57,804 bases of DNA from Chloroflexota bacterium (GCA_023389575.1 JAEWEG010000082.1:1-57804), one strand, 5' to 3'. Positions 33,377 to 42,307 are shown, counted from the stretch's first letter. The notes: a model not told the origin generated them from the letters alone. Program-made: numbers and translations.

Positions 33377-33724
33377 CTAGCGCTCGACTGGCTGGCGAGC
33401 CTCCTCCCAAGCAATCATCCCCCCGGCCATGCTCGCCACGTCGATCAGGCCCGCTTCCTGCAGGATCCGAACGGCTTCCAGGCTCCGGCGTCCGCTACGG
33501 CAGACCGTCACCACGGGCTTGCTCGCGTCCACTTCGCTTGCCCGCCGGGCGAGATCGCCAAGGGGCAGATGCTGGCCGCCCTTGATATGACCCGCCCGCC
33601 ATTCTTCCGCCTCACGTACGTCGACGATGGTCAGGCCTTTCGCGCTCCCGGCCGCCACCACGCTGGCGACGTCGGTTTCGGGAAGCTGCTTCCCCGACAA
33701 TGCCTGCTTGAGCTTGTTCAACAT
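33377..33724 (-). CDS. Single-domain rhodanese sulfurtransferase
   Basis: A 115-residue protein from ATG 33724, with GGAAGGAC upstream. Rhodanese landmarks are LTIVDVREAEEWRAGHIKGG and the active-site loop VCRSGRRS with the persulfide-carrying Cys, then GGMIAWEEARQPVER. It moves sulfane sulfur between carriers. Transcribed away from the CstR-type regulator, it shares the control region at 33725-33899 and probably belongs to the same sulfur-stress regulon. Confidence 0.9.
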   Translation of the reverse strand: MLNKLKQALSGKQLPETDVASVVAAGSAKGLTIVDVREAEEWRAGHIKGGQHLPLGDLARRASEVDASKPVVTVCRSGRRSLEAVRILQEAGLIDVASMAGGMIAWEEARQPVER

Positions 33725-33797
33725 GTCACGTGTCCTTCCAGAATCTCGATGGATGGCGTTCAGCGACGCCCCGCGGACGACCACGAACCGGCCGCCC

Positions 33798-33826
33798 TTG
33801 ACTAGGGTACCCCCCTACCCTATAGT
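33798..33826 (+). promoter_or_regulatory. Promoter with embedded CsoR/CstR-type operator
   Basis: TTGACT (33798-33803), a 17-base spacer and TATAGT (33821-33826). The spacer holds the dyad TAGGGT-N8-ACCCTA (33803-33822) around a C-run, the layout of CsoR/CstR operators. Binding there would block polymerase, so the downstream repressor should autoregulate. Confidence 0.75.
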
Positions 33827-33899
33827 TTGGCCAGATTCAGTGAGGGCGTCCCAGGGGCGCGACTCACACAGCCTTCACCAACCCGTTTAGGAGAACGCC

Positions 33900-34184
33900 A
33901 TGGCCTCCATATCCAACTTCCCGGAATCACAACGCGAGAATCTGGTCTCTCGCCTCAAGAAGATCGAAGGGCAAACCCGCGGCATTCAGAAGATGATCGA
34001 CGACGGACGCGACTGCCAGGCCATCCTCGACCAGATGGCCTCCGTGAAATCAGCCGTTGCCTCCCTCAACGGGGAGATGCTGGAGGCCTTCGCCCTGTAC
34101 TGCCTTCGCAACACCGATGAGTACCCCAGCCCCGAGGCGGCGGTGCAACACATGGTCAAGACCATGATTCGCCACACTCGCTAA
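33900..34184 (+). CDS. CstR-like persulfide-sensing repressor (CsoR/RcnR family)
   Basis: A 94-residue protein from ATG 33900, with TAGGAG upstream. All-helical CsoR fold: LVSRLKKIEGQTRGIQKMID, then GRDCQAILDQMASVKSAV with the first Cys and FALYCLRN with the second. The His that copper sensors carry four residues before the second Cys is a Phe here. That points to a thiol (persulfide) switch like CstR. Downstream genes are all sulfane-sulfur enzymes, which agrees. Confidence 0.85.
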   Translation: MASISNFPESQRENLVSRLKKIEGQTRGIQKMIDDGRDCQAILDQMASVKSAVASLNGEMLEAFALYCLRNTDEYPSPEAAVQHMVKTMIRHTR

Positions 34185-34280
34185 GGCGTTCCCCTTCGAC
34201 CACGTCCATATCCCCACTCGGCACCGGCTCGCAGGCGTCTGTCAGTTTCGTATTGCCGATTCATTCGAACAGGACTTCCC

Positions 34281-34886
34281 TTGGCCGCTTCACCTACCCT
34301 GCCTATCGTTCTCTCCCCCGCCGAACTCGCCGACAATCAGCACGGTGTCACGGTGCTCGATGTTCGCACGCCGGCGGAATTCGCCCAGGCTCATATCCCG
34401 GGCAGCTACAACGTCCCGCTGGAGCAGATTCAGGAACATGCCGAGCGGCTCACAAGCACCCTCGGTGACCCGGTGGTGCTCGTTTGCCGCTCCGGAATGC
34501 GGGCCCGGCGGGCCGAAAGCGCCCTGCGCGAGCACAACATGCCCCGCCTGCACGTGCTCGATGGCGGCCTCGCCAATTGGGAAGCCGCGGCGCTCCCCGT
34601 CAACCGCGCGCCCGGCAAGGCGGTCTGGAGCATGGAGCGACAGGTCCGCGGCGTGGCCGGTGGCATCGGCCTGATCGGCGCCCTTGGAGGTCTCCTCGTC
34701 TGGCGGCCACTGGGCGCGATCGCGGCCGGTATTGGCGGCGGGCTGCTGTTCTCCTCCGTCACCGATACCTGCGCCATGGCCCGCCTGCTCGGCAAGCTTC
34801 CCTGGAATGCGAGCATTAGCAATACCTGCGATATCGATTCCGTCATCTCCAACATCGAAGCGTCTTCCAGCAACCCGACCGCCTGA
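34281..34886 (+). CDS. Rhodanese fused to a DUF2892 membrane domain (YgaP-like)
   Basis: A 201-residue protein from TTG 34281 (no ATG or GTG fits; AGGACTT lies upstream). Residues 10-105 are a rhodanese: VTVLDVRTPAEFAQAHIPGS, active loop VCRSGMRA. Residues 118-175 form two membrane helices of the DUF2892 type (VAGGIGLIGALGGLLVW and PLGAIAAGIGGGLLFSSVTD). YgaP-like proteins handle sulfane sulfur at the inner membrane. It lies 18 bases before the dioxygenase-like gene and so in one operon. Confidence 0.9.
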   Translation: MAASPTLPIVLSPAELADNQHGVTVLDVRTPAEFAQAHIPGSYNVPLEQIQEHAERLTSTLGDPVVLVCRSGMRARRAESALREHNMPRLHVLDGGLANWEAAALPVNRAPGKAVWSMERQVRGVAGGIGLIGALGGLLVWRPLGAIAAGIGGGLLFSSVTDTCAMARLLGKLPWNASISNTCDIDSVISNIEASSSNPTA

Positions 34887-34904
34887 TTTCCGAAGGAGTT
34901 CTCC

Positions 34905-36293
34905 GTGATCATCGATCGTCTCTACACTCCCTCCCTCGCCCAGGTCGCCTATCTGGTGGCCGACGATTCCACCGGCGATGTCGCCGTGATCGATCCCCGA
35001 CGAGACGTGCAATCCGCGCTTGACTGGGCCGCCGAACGCGGATTTCGCATCACCTCCATCTTCGAAACCCACGTCCATGCCGACTTCGTTTCCGGCGGCC
35101 CCGAGCTGGCCAGACTCACCGGCGCCCCACTCCACACGAGCCGGCTTGGCCACCAGGAGTTCCCCCACCACCCGCTCGACGATGGCGACGTGGTGTCTGT
35201 CGGCAACCTGACCATCCAGGCGCTGTGGACCCCAGGCCACACCCCCGAGCACATGAGCTACCTGCTCTTCGATCCTGCCCGCGGAGAAACACCGGTGGCG
35301 CTGTTCTCCGGCGATGCCCTCTTCGTCGGGGATGTCGGTCGGCCAGACCTGCTCGGCGCTTCCCACACCACCGAACTCGCGGAGCAACTCCACGCCACCG
35401 TTTCCGAACGCTTCATGTCGTTGCCCGACGAGGTGGTCGTGTATCCCGGTCACACCGCCGGCTCGTCCTGCGGCAAGCAGATCGGCGACGCTCCGGACAC
35501 GACGATCGGGGCCGAAAAGCGAATGAACTATGCCTTCAAGCCGATGGACCGCGAGAAGTTCGTCGCCACCGTGCTGAAGGACATGCCGCTGGCGCCCACC
35601 TACTATCCGGAACTGAAGAAGGTGAACAAGGTCGGCCCGGTCAGCATCGCGACGCTCCCCGAAATAGCACCACTGTCCCCGGCGAAGGTTGACGCCATGC
35701 TGTCCGCCAACGCCCTGGTGATCGATACCCGTAGCGCGGCCGAGTTCGGCGACGGCCACATTCCGGGTGTCCTCGCGGTCGGCTGGGGTTCCAACTTCCT
35801 GACCTGGATGGGCTGGATCGCCCCCTACGACCGCGACCTGGTGCTTGTGCTCGACGACGCCACCTCCCACGACGAGGTGGCGCTGGAACTGCGCCGAATT
35901 GGCATCGACCGCGTGAGCGGCTACCTCGAGGGCGGGATGGCCGCCTGGCGGGAGGCGGGACTCCCCGTGGCGACCATGCCCCAAATCTCGGTGTCCGAGC
36001 TCGCCCAGCGCCTGACCGAAACCGGATCCGCCCTGGCGGTGCTGGATGTTCGGCGCCCTGACGAGTGGGATGAGGGCCACATCACCAGCGCCCGGCACGC
36101 CTACGCCGGCGAACTGACCCAGGGCGCGGACGCGCCAGTGGACGACTCCCGGCCCACGGCCGTCGTCTGCGGCTCCGGCTATCGCTCGGCGGTGGCCGCC
36201 AGCCTGCTAGCCCAGCGTGGCCATGCCAACCTGCTCAACGTCACCGGGGGCATGACCGCCTGGAACGAGGCCGGGCTACCGGTGGTGCGTTGA
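34905..36293 (+). CDS. Persulfide dioxygenase-rhodanese fusion (CstB-like)
   Basis: A 462-residue protein from GTG 34905, with AAGGAG six bases upstream. Residues 1-240 are an ETHE1-type metallo-beta-lactamase fold: FETHVHADFVSGG, TPGHTPEHMSY, SGDALFVGDVGRPDL and YPGHTAGSSCGKQ supply the iron ligands. Two rhodanese domains follow. The first (about 255-350) lacks an active Cys (LVLVLDDATSHD). The second (360-462) has it in VVCGSGYRSA. This layout matches CstB, which oxidises persulfide and transfers sulfur. Its stop overlaps the start of the exporter gene. Confidence 0.92.
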   Translation: MIIDRLYTPSLAQVAYLVADDSTGDVAVIDPRRDVQSALDWAAERGFRITSIFETHVHADFVSGGPELARLTGAPLHTSRLGHQEFPHHPLDDGDVVSVGNLTIQALWTPGHTPEHMSYLLFDPARGETPVALFSGDALFVGDVGRPDLLGASHTTELAEQLHATVSERFMSLPDEVVVYPGHTAGSSCGKQIGDAPDTTIGAEKRMNYAFKPMDREKFVATVLKDMPLAPTYYPELKKVNKVGPVSIATLPEIAPLSPAKVDAMLSANALVIDTRSAAEFGDGHIPGVLAVGWGSNFLTWMGWIAPYDRDLVLVLDDATSHDEVALELRRIGIDRVSGYLEGGMAAWREAGLPVATMPQISVSELAQRLTETGSALAVLDVRRPDEWDEGHITSARHAYAGELTQGADAPVDDSRPTAVVCGSGYRSAVAASLLAQRGHANLLNVTGGMTAWNEAGLPVVR

Positions 36294-37045
36294 CGATACT
36301 GGTCCTCGCGATAGCCTTCGGCATCGTCATCGGGCTGCTGCTGGGGATCATTGGCGGCGGTGGCTCGATCCTGACGGTGCCGATCCTGGTCTACCTTCTC
36401 GACCAGCCCGTTCACGAAGCCACCACCACCTCGCTGATCGTCGTCGGCCTCACCGCGGTGGTGGGACTCATCCCCCACGCGCGGGCGGGCCGGGTGGCCT
36501 GGAAAACCGCCGCCATGATTGGGCTGGCGGGCATTCCGGGCGCCGTGATCGGCGCCTGGTTGAACCGCCAGGTGCCCGGGGACGTGCTGCTGGGCCTGTT
36601 CGGCCTGCTGATGGTCGTCATCGCGATCCTGATGCTGAGCGGCCGACCCGGCGCCCGCGAGACTGACGCGCCTCGTATCCCGGCGATGGCGGCCACCGGG
36701 CTGGGGATCGGCATCATGACCGGCTTCTTCGGGGTGGGAGGCGGTTTCCTGATCGTCCCGGCGCTGGTCATGCTGCTCGGGTTGTCGATGCCGGTGGCGG
36801 TGGGCAGTTCGCTGCTGGTGATCGCGATCAATTCGTTTTCAGGCTCGGTGTCCCATGGCCTGGACGCCGTCTCGAACCTCCCACTGGCCCTCGCCTTCGT
36901 CGTTGGCGGATCGATCGGCTCGCTCTCCGGCGCCCGCGTGGCCGGGCGCCTGGACGAGCGCTGGCTGCGGATCGGGTTCGCGGTCTTCGTGGCCACGCTG
37001 GGCGTGGCGCTGGTCGCGGTCAACGGCTGGCAACTGATGTCCTGA
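36290..37045 (+). CDS. TauE/SafE-family sulfite/anion exporter
   Basis: A 251-residue membrane protein whose TTG start at 36290 overlaps the TGA of the previous gene, indicating coupling. It has about eight helices. The two family half-motifs are visible: GLLLGIIGGGGSILTVPILV near the N-terminus and GIMTGFFGVGGGFLIVPALV in the second half. It likely exports the sulfite formed by the persulfide dioxygenase, completing the detoxification path. Confidence 0.92.
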   Translation: MTILVLAIAFGIVIGLLLGIIGGGGSILTVPILVYLLDQPVHEATTTSLIVVGLTAVVGLIPHARAGRVAWKTAAMIGLAGIPGAVIGAWLNRQVPGDVLLGLFGLLMVVIAILMLSGRPGARETDAPRIPAMAATGLGIGIMTGFFGVGGGFLIVPALVMLLGLSMPVAVGSSLLVIAINSFSGSVSHGLDAVSNLPLALAFVVGGSIGSLSGARVAGRLDERWLRIGFAVFVATLGVALVAVNGWQLMS

Positions 37046-37066
37046 CCGGCCGCCGGGCGATGGGGA

Positions 37067-37462
37067 TCACGAGTGCTCGCTGGCGGCCAGTTCCGGCTCT
37101 AGGGCGACCTCCGAGCACACCTCCAATGTGATGCCCCGGCGCTCGGCGAAATGCGCCGCGTTCCGCTCGCCCCACTCGCAGAGCGGTTCGAGCGCGACGT
37201 TGAGCGATTCGCCGAACGGCGTCAGCGAGTACTCCACCCGCGGCGGCACCTCGTTGTACTGCCGACGATGCACGATGCCGTCGGCCTCCATCTCCCGAAG
37301 CTGCTGGATGAGCACCTTCTCGCTGATGCCGTCCATCCGGCGCCGCAGCTCGCCGAAGCGACACGGTTCGGACCGCAACTCCCACAGCAGCAGCGATTTC
37401 CACTTGCCACCCACCACTTCCAGCACGATGTCCAGACCGCAGAGGCTCATTTGTCCACGCAT
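37067..37462 (-). CDS. HxlR-family winged-helix regulator
   Basis: A 131-residue protein from ATG 37462 (MRGQMSLCGLDIVLEVVGGK). HxlR landmarks are GGKWKSLLLWELRSEPCRFG, then ISEKVLIQQLREMEADGIV and PRVEYSLTPFGESL. Cys in MSLCGLDIV sits at the position used by redox- or electrophile-sensing members such as HypR/QorR. It is divergent from the LLM oxidoreductase operon at 37598, with the operator between them, so it probably controls that operon and itself. Confidence 0.9.
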   Translation of the reverse strand: MRGQMSLCGLDIVLEVVGGKWKSLLLWELRSEPCRFGELRRRMDGISEKVLIQQLREMEADGIVHRRQYNEVPPRVEYSLTPFGESLNVALEPLCEWGERNAAHFAERRGITLEVCSEVALEPELAASEHS

Positions 37463-37473
37463 GACGCAATCCT

Positions 37474-37517
37474 TACCTGGAGGTAGGTACCGCACTTTGA
37501 GGTAGGTACTTGCGGTA
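37474..37517. promoter_or_regulatory. HxlR operator region
   Basis: Contains the palindrome TACCTGGAGGTA (37474-37485), two direct GAGGTAGGTAC copies (37480-37490 and 37499-37509), and the dyad GTACCGCA/TGCGGTAC (37488-37495 and 37510-37517). It lies between the divergent regulator and oxidoreductase genes. Confidence 0.65.
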
Positions 37518-37597
37518 CGGCCAGTGATCCCTAGTCTGGAGGAACGGGACGGCCAACGCAAGCCGACCGCCGGACACCATGCGAAAGGACTCGACCG

Positions 37598-38536
37598 ATG
37601 ACGCTCGCGGCCAAATCACCAGCACCTTCCCACGCCGGAGCCCAGAACCAGCTTCGGTTCGGCATCATGCTCTATCCCGATGCCTCCCTGCTCGATCTTC
37701 CCCAGCAGGCTCGCTGGCTTGAGGAGCTTGGGTTCGATCAGATGTACCTGCCCGACCACAGCGCCGACCCATTCAACCGCGGAGGCCCCTGGTTCGACGG
37801 CTGGACCGTCCTCCCGGCGCTCGCCGCCGCCACCGAGCGCATCCGGATCGGAACGCTCGTCAGCAACCCCATCCTCCGGCCTCCCGCCACCCTCGCCCGC
37901 CAGGCGCTCACGGTCGACCACCTCTCGGGTGGGCGGCTCGATCTTGGGATCGGCGCCGGGGTGTTCGAGTGGGACCACCACGCGGTGGGTGAGGAGCCCT
38001 GGACACCGAAGGAGCGGGCCGGGCGCTACGCGGACTACGTCGCCATTCTCGATGGCATGCTCAGCGGCACGGGCGAGTCGTTTACCCACGAGGGCGAATG
38101 GCTCCAGGCCCGCGACATCACGACCGCGCCGGGAACCCTGCAACGACCCCGCCCGACGCTGATCACCGGTGGCCAATCGCCAACGGTGCTGCGGGTCACC
38201 GCCGAGCGCGCCGATGTCTGGAACACGATCGGCCCGATGATCGACGACGGCGCGGAGATTCTCGCCGCCACGGCCAGCCAGAACCGCAAGCTGGACGAGA
38301 TGCTCGAGCAGGTCGGACGGGATCCGCAATCACTGCGCCGCTCCTACGCGGTGTTCGGGCCCTTCGACATCTGGGAGCGGAACATCACGCTCCAGGAGGT
38401 CGTGGAACGGTTCGGCGAAATCGGGATGACGGAGTTCGTGCTCGGATTGCCGCCAGCCGACCGGATGGACGAGTTCGAGCAACTGGCCCGGGAGACGATT
38501 CCCGCCCTGCGCAGGGAATGGAGCGACCTGGCATGA
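37598..38536 (+). CDS. LLM-class flavin-dependent oxidoreductase (1)
   Basis: A 312-residue luciferase-like (beta/alpha)8 protein from ATG 37598, with GAAAGGAC upstream. Motifs are FGIMLYPDASLLDLPQQARW, RIRIGTLVSNPILRPPATLA, TVDHLSGGRLDLGIGAG and ITGGQSPTVLRVTAERAD. Such enzymes use FMN or coenzyme F420. The cofactor cannot be fixed from sequence, though the PNPOx-like neighbour fits F420. Its stop overlaps the next LLM gene as ATGA, so the two are co-translated and may work together. Confidence 0.9.
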   Translation: MTLAAKSPAPSHAGAQNQLRFGIMLYPDASLLDLPQQARWLEELGFDQMYLPDHSADPFNRGGPWFDGWTVLPALAAATERIRIGTLVSNPILRPPATLARQALTVDHLSGGRLDLGIGAGVFEWDHHAVGEEPWTPKERAGRYADYVAILDGMLSGTGESFTHEGEWLQARDITTAPGTLQRPRPTLITGGQSPTVLRVTAERADVWNTIGPMIDDGAEILAATASQNRKLDEMLEQVGRDPQSLRRSYAVFGPFDIWERNITLQEVVERFGEIGMTEFVLGLPPADRMDEFEQLARETIPALRREWSDLA

Positions 38537-39396
38537 AGTACGGCCTTATCTTCGCCAACTTCGGCGAGCGAAGCGATCCCCGCGCGCTCGCCGACCTGGG
38601 CCATCTCGCCGAGGGGGCCGGTTGGGACGGCGTATTCCTGTCCGATGCCCTCCAGATGGTGGGCGCCGAACAGGCCGACCACGGCGATCCCTGGATCAGC
38701 CTGGCGGCGATCGCATCCAGAACCGAGCGCGTCACGATCGGGCCGATCGTGACCGCCCCACCGCGATACCGCCCCTGGCACCTGGCTCGCCTGACCACCA
38801 CGCTCGATCACCTGTCGGGAGGTCGGCTCGTGCTCGGAATCGGTCTCGGCGACGCCTATGACCGTGCCTTCGCCGCCTTCCCCGAGGAGCCGGACCCGCG
38901 CCAGCGCGCCGCGATGCTCGACGAGGGCCTCGAGATCATCGACGGCCTCTGGCGCGGCGAACCGTTCCAGCACCACGGCGAGCACTACCAGGTGGACGAG
39001 ATCGCCTTTCAGCCACGCCCAGTCCAGCGACCGCGCATCCCGATCTGGGTCGGCTGGAAATGGCCCAACCAGAAACCACTCCAGCGAGCCGCCCGCTGGG
39101 ACGGCGCGGTGCCCTTCGCGATGGACGGCGACGAGTACCTCGACCTCGACGCGGACCAGATTCGCGAGGTCGCCGCCGATCTTGGCAAGCGACGCTCCGG
39201 AAAGGCTCCGAACATCCCCTTCGACATCGTTGCCTACGGATCGCTGCTGGCGTCCAGCCAGGACACCGCGAACCGGGCTGACCTGCGGGCCAAGGCGGAC
39301 GCCGGCGCGACCTGGCTGGTCGAGTTCATCGGCCCGGAACACGACACCGCCACCCTTGAGGTCGCGATCGCCAACGGCCCACCAACGCTCGATTGA
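38533..39396 (+). CDS. LLM-class flavin-dependent oxidoreductase (2)
   Basis: A 287-residue LLM-family protein from ATG 38533, overlapping the previous gene by four bases. Motifs are MKYGLIFANFGERSDPRALA, VTIGPIVTAPPRYRPWHLAR, TLDHLSGGRLVLGIGLGD and PRIPIWVGWKWPNQKPLQRA. It is only distantly similar to its neighbour (different insertions), so a two-enzyme pathway is more likely than a recent duplication. Controlled with the first gene from the HxlR operator. Confidence 0.9.
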   Translation: MKYGLIFANFGERSDPRALADLGHLAEGAGWDGVFLSDALQMVGAEQADHGDPWISLAAIASRTERVTIGPIVTAPPRYRPWHLARLTTTLDHLSGGRLVLGIGLGDAYDRAFAAFPEEPDPRQRAAMLDEGLEIIDGLWRGEPFQHHGEHYQVDEIAFQPRPVQRPRIPIWVGWKWPNQKPLQRAARWDGAVPFAMDGDEYLDLDADQIREVAADLGKRRSGKAPNIPFDIVAYGSLLASSQDTANRADLRAKADAGATWLVEFIGPEHDTATLEVAIANGPPTLD

Positions 39397-39454
39397 GCGG
39401 CGACCAACACGTAGCAGGGAGGGGCGGGAGCTCCTCCCCTCGAAAGGACACTCG

Positions 39455-39892
39455 ATGACGGACCTGCGGACGGCACGACCGGATTTCACCACGGATTTTG
39501 GCAAGCGAGCCCTCGACCGGCTCCAGACCGAGCCAGTCATCTGGCTCACCACGGTCGATGCGAACGGCCAGCCCCTGCCGAGCCCGCTCTGGTTCCTCTG
39601 GCAAGATGACGCCGTGCTGATCTACAGCCAGCCAAAGGCGCCGAAGGTCCGCGCCATTCGCCAGAACGGCGCGGTCGCGCTCAACTTCAACACCACGTAT
39701 CACGGCGACAACATGGTGGTGTTCCGCGGCGTGGCGGAGGTAGTCCAACCGAGCCCGCCGGCGAACGGAAACGCGGCCTACATCGCCAAATACCGGGAGG
39801 GCCTGAAAAGCTATGGCGCCACCCCGGAGGAATTCGCCGCCGACTACTCCCAGCTCATCCGCGTCGAACTCACCAGCCTTCGCGGCGGCTAG
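39455..39892 (+). CDS. PNPOx-like F420-dependent reductase (Rv3369/TIGR03667-like)
   Basis: A 145-residue split-barrel protein from ATG 39455, with GAAAGGAC upstream. Motifs are RLQTEPVIWLTTVDANGQPL, PSPLWFLWQDDAVLIYSQPK, KVRAIRQNGAVALNFNTTYH and VVFRGVAEVV. It matches the group of pyridoxamine-oxidase-fold proteins that bind F420 in Actinobacteria. Position 58 bases after two LLM genes suggests a shared deazaflavin-linked function. Confidence 0.85.
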   Translation: MTDLRTARPDFTTDFGKRALDRLQTEPVIWLTTVDANGQPLPSPLWFLWQDDAVLIYSQPKAPKVRAIRQNGAVALNFNTTYHGDNMVVFRGVAEVVQPSPPANGNAAYIAKYREGLKSYGATPEEFAADYSQLIRVELTSLRGG

Positions 39893-39948
39893 GCCCGCAC
39901 GACAGCGGCATACTCGCGGTTCCCAGCGAACGCGCACGACCAGATTCA

Positions 39949-40371
39949 TTCTGGGAAAGCCTATCGAAACGATTCAAGGGCATCGTTATCGACGAGCTCG
40001 TCATCAGGCCCCATCACTTGCACGCGATTCTGATCACAGGTGACGAGGCAAAAGGAGACACCGTTGGGTTCGTTATCCGTGGCTACAAGGCCACGGTACA
40101 AAGTGCGTACAGCCGGGGCGTCACGCAGCACGGCTGGCCGCCTTGCGAGCCTCATCTCTGGCAACGCGACTACAAGGACCGCATCATTCGAAACAACGCC
40201 GAATACGCTGTCAAATGCGGGTACATCGAAGGTAACCCTGGCCGATGGTGGGAGCGGATGCGAGCGCCATCCTCACCACCCCAGCATCGAGACAAGAGGC
40301 GGATCCTCGTTCGAAACGAACCGCACCGTTCACGCGCGGAGGGTATTCGCCCCTACCCTGGTGAGGTGTGA
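39949..40371 (+). pseudogene. Truncated REP-associated tyrosine transposase remnant
   Basis: In frame from about 39949 one reads FWESLSKRFKGIVIDELVIR, then PHHLHAILIT (HUH-type His pair), LWQRDYKDRIIRNNAEY and CGYIEGNPGRWWERM (likely catalytic Tyr). The N-terminal third of RAYT proteins (the Y-x-x-PGPYFVTI region) is missing, and no start codon with a ribosome site exists. After residue ERM the frame runs on into unrelated sequence to the stop at 40371. A decayed copy is the best reading. Confidence 0.7.
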
Positions 40372-40411
40372 TGGGATGTCCATCATGGCGAAGATCCCAT
40401 GCGGGCCGCCG

Positions 40412-42307
40412 CTACTCCGCCACCGGGAATTGCGCGATGCGCAGCGTGGTCGAGCCATACGGCACCAGCCGGAGCGGCGCCTCGGGTTCCGCCCCGGCAA
40501 CCAACGAGGGGGGAACCGGACCCGCCGCGTTGTGCGCGATCTCCCAACCTGCCACCGGCATGGCCGGCACGGCGCCGGTCACCGGAGGAGCATCCGGCCC
40601 GAACGGCACATCTCCCACCGGGCTGGTCGCGATCTCGATCGCCGAGGCCGGATCGTCGGCCGGCAGCACCAGCGCGTGGTTCCACGCCGTGGTGGGGTGA
40701 ATCTCCCAGTCGGCATGCGGATCCTCGCCCGCCACCTTCCGCCAGTCCTCGCCGATCGGATGCGCCAGCAGCAACGGCCCGCGATGGATCACCGCGCTGC
40801 CGGAATCACGCCGCTCCACCCGCGGCTGCATTGGAAGGTCGAGCACCAACGCTGTCGATCCCGACCACTCGCGGTCGACCACATGGAACGTGCCGGAAAC
40901 GAGCGATATGGCATCGTCATCGATCTCCAACGTCGCCCCGTCCGCCCATCCCGGCACCCGCAGCCGCAGCGGGAACCGCGCCGCCTCCGGCACGTCGACC
41001 ATGATCGAAACCCGCCCATCGAACGGGTAGTCGCCTTCCACCTCGATCCGCGCCGGCACGCCACTCACTTCAGCCTCCACCGTGCATGGCGCATGGCTCA
41101 CCGCCGCCAACCCGCCATCGGCCGACCGGAACCACAAATGGCTGGCCACCTTTGGCCATCCCTGATGCATGTTCGCGGTGCAGCAGCCAAAATGCGGTTC
41201 CAGCCCGAAGATGTTGGCGTCCGGTCCGTTGCTCGTGTATACCCGGTCCTCGCTCACCGCGCAGATCACCTGGTTCACCTGCTGCACGTACTGATGCGTC
41301 CACATGTCCGCGCTGATCGTGGCCGGCAGGGCGTTGAAGGCGATTCGCTCGAACCGGTCTCCCAGTTCCGCCTCGCCAAGGATCGGAAGCAGCGTTTCCA
41401 GCGAGTAGAGGTACTCCACCACCGCGCAGAGTTCGGTGCCCTGGGAGGGCTCGCGGCCGGCGAGGTGCTCGTCGCCGCTGAACACTCCCGTCGCCTGGCC
41501 GTGCCAGCGGTCGAGCGTGTCGACCGAGGTCGCCACCGCCGCGCGGTGGGCCGTATCGCCATCGAGCCTGTAGCGAATGCCCGGATCCTTCAGCCCCATC
41601 GCGTTGTTGACCACGTGGGTGGAAAGATCGCGTTCTTCGGGCAGGGCTCGCCCCCGGATCGAGAAGGTGGCGTGGAAGGCGGGCCAGTTGAATCCCTGGT
41701 CGCGCGCCACGGCGGCCAAATCCAGCAACCAGTCTTCCCCGGTCCGATCGTACAGCCACAGGATGCTCACCACGAGATCGGCCCAGCGATAGCGGCCCCA
41801 CGAACGCAACGGACGCTCGGCCAACACCTCCTTCAGGCGCCGCAGGAACCGCAGCATCGCGGGCACGACGCGGCTATCGCCCGTCGCTTCCTGGTACTGC
41901 GTCAGCGCCTTCAGCACCACGAATCGCGGCCAGGGATCGTAATCGTGAGCGAGGTCGACCCTGCCACTCCCGGTGATCCGCACATCACTCGTGCTGCCAA
42001 GCCAACCATCGTCGTGCTGCCGGTCAAGGATGGCGTCCACCCACCGATCGGCCTTCGCGATCAACCGCTCGTCGCCAAGCATGAACGCCAGCGGCACCAG
42101 CCCATCGAGCCAGTACGGACCGCGCTCCCAGCCATCCCGATCGCCACCGATCCATGCGCTGCGGGCCACATCCGGCCAGAACTCGTCGAGGTGGCCGGTG
42201 AGCCCTCCCCCCTGGATTTCGAGCTGGCGCCGGAGCCACCCTCTGGGCCGAATGGCTCCAAGCGGAAGCGGCGAAAAGGTAAGAGACGTTGGTTCGGTCG
42301 AGGTCAT
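40412..42307 (-). CDS. GH127 beta-L-arabinofuranosidase-like glycoside hydrolase
   Basis: A 631-residue protein from ATG 42307, with GAAGGACCC upstream. It has the (alpha/alpha)6 barrel of DUF1680/GH127: WWSPYWLDGLVPLAFMLGD-like start (GPYWLDGLVPLAFMLGDERL), HVVNNAMGLKDPG, GTELCAVVEYLYSLE and FGCCTANMHQGWPK. In GH127 a zinc-bound Cys of the last motif is the nucleophile, with the Glu/Cys of the ELCAVVE stretch as partners; all are present. No signal peptide, so it acts on imported arabinosides in the cytoplasm. It is divergent from the hydrolase gene at 42735. Confidence 0.88.
   Translation of the reverse strand: MTSTEPTSLTFSPLPLGAIRPRGWLRRQLEIQGGGLTGHLDEFWPDVARSAWIGGDRDGWERGPYWLDGLVPLAFMLGDERLIAKADRWVDAILDRQHDDGWLGSTSDVRITGSGRVDLAHDYDPWPRFVVLKALTQYQEATGDSRVVPAMLRFLRRLKEVLAERPLRSWGRYRWADLVVSILWLYDRTGEDWLLDLAAVARDQGFNWPAFHATFSIRGRALPEERDLSTHVVNNAMGLKDPGIRYRLDGDTAHRAAVATSVDTLDRWHGQATGVFSGDEHLAGREPSQGTELCAVVEYLYSLETLLPILGEAELGDRFERIAFNALPATISADMWTHQYVQQVNQVICAVSEDRVYTSNGPDANIFGLEPHFGCCTANMHQGWPKVASHLWFRSADGGLAAVSHAPCTVEAEVSGVPARIEVEGDYPFDGRVSIMVDVPEAARFPLRLRVPGWADGATLEIDDDAISLVSGTFHVVDREWSGSTALVLDLPMQPRVERRDSGSAVIHRGPLLLAHPIGEDWRKVAGEDPHADWEIHPTTAWNHALVLPADDPASAIEIATSPVGDVPFGPDAPPVTGAVPAMPVAGWEIAHNAAGPVPPSLVAGAEPEAPLRLVPYGSTTLRIAQFPVAE

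Noticed and set aside
35700..35960. First rhodanese domain of the dioxygenase fusion as an active sulfurtransferase
   Set aside because: The active-site Cys loop is missing (LVLVLDDATSHD); only the second rhodanese domain keeps Cys.
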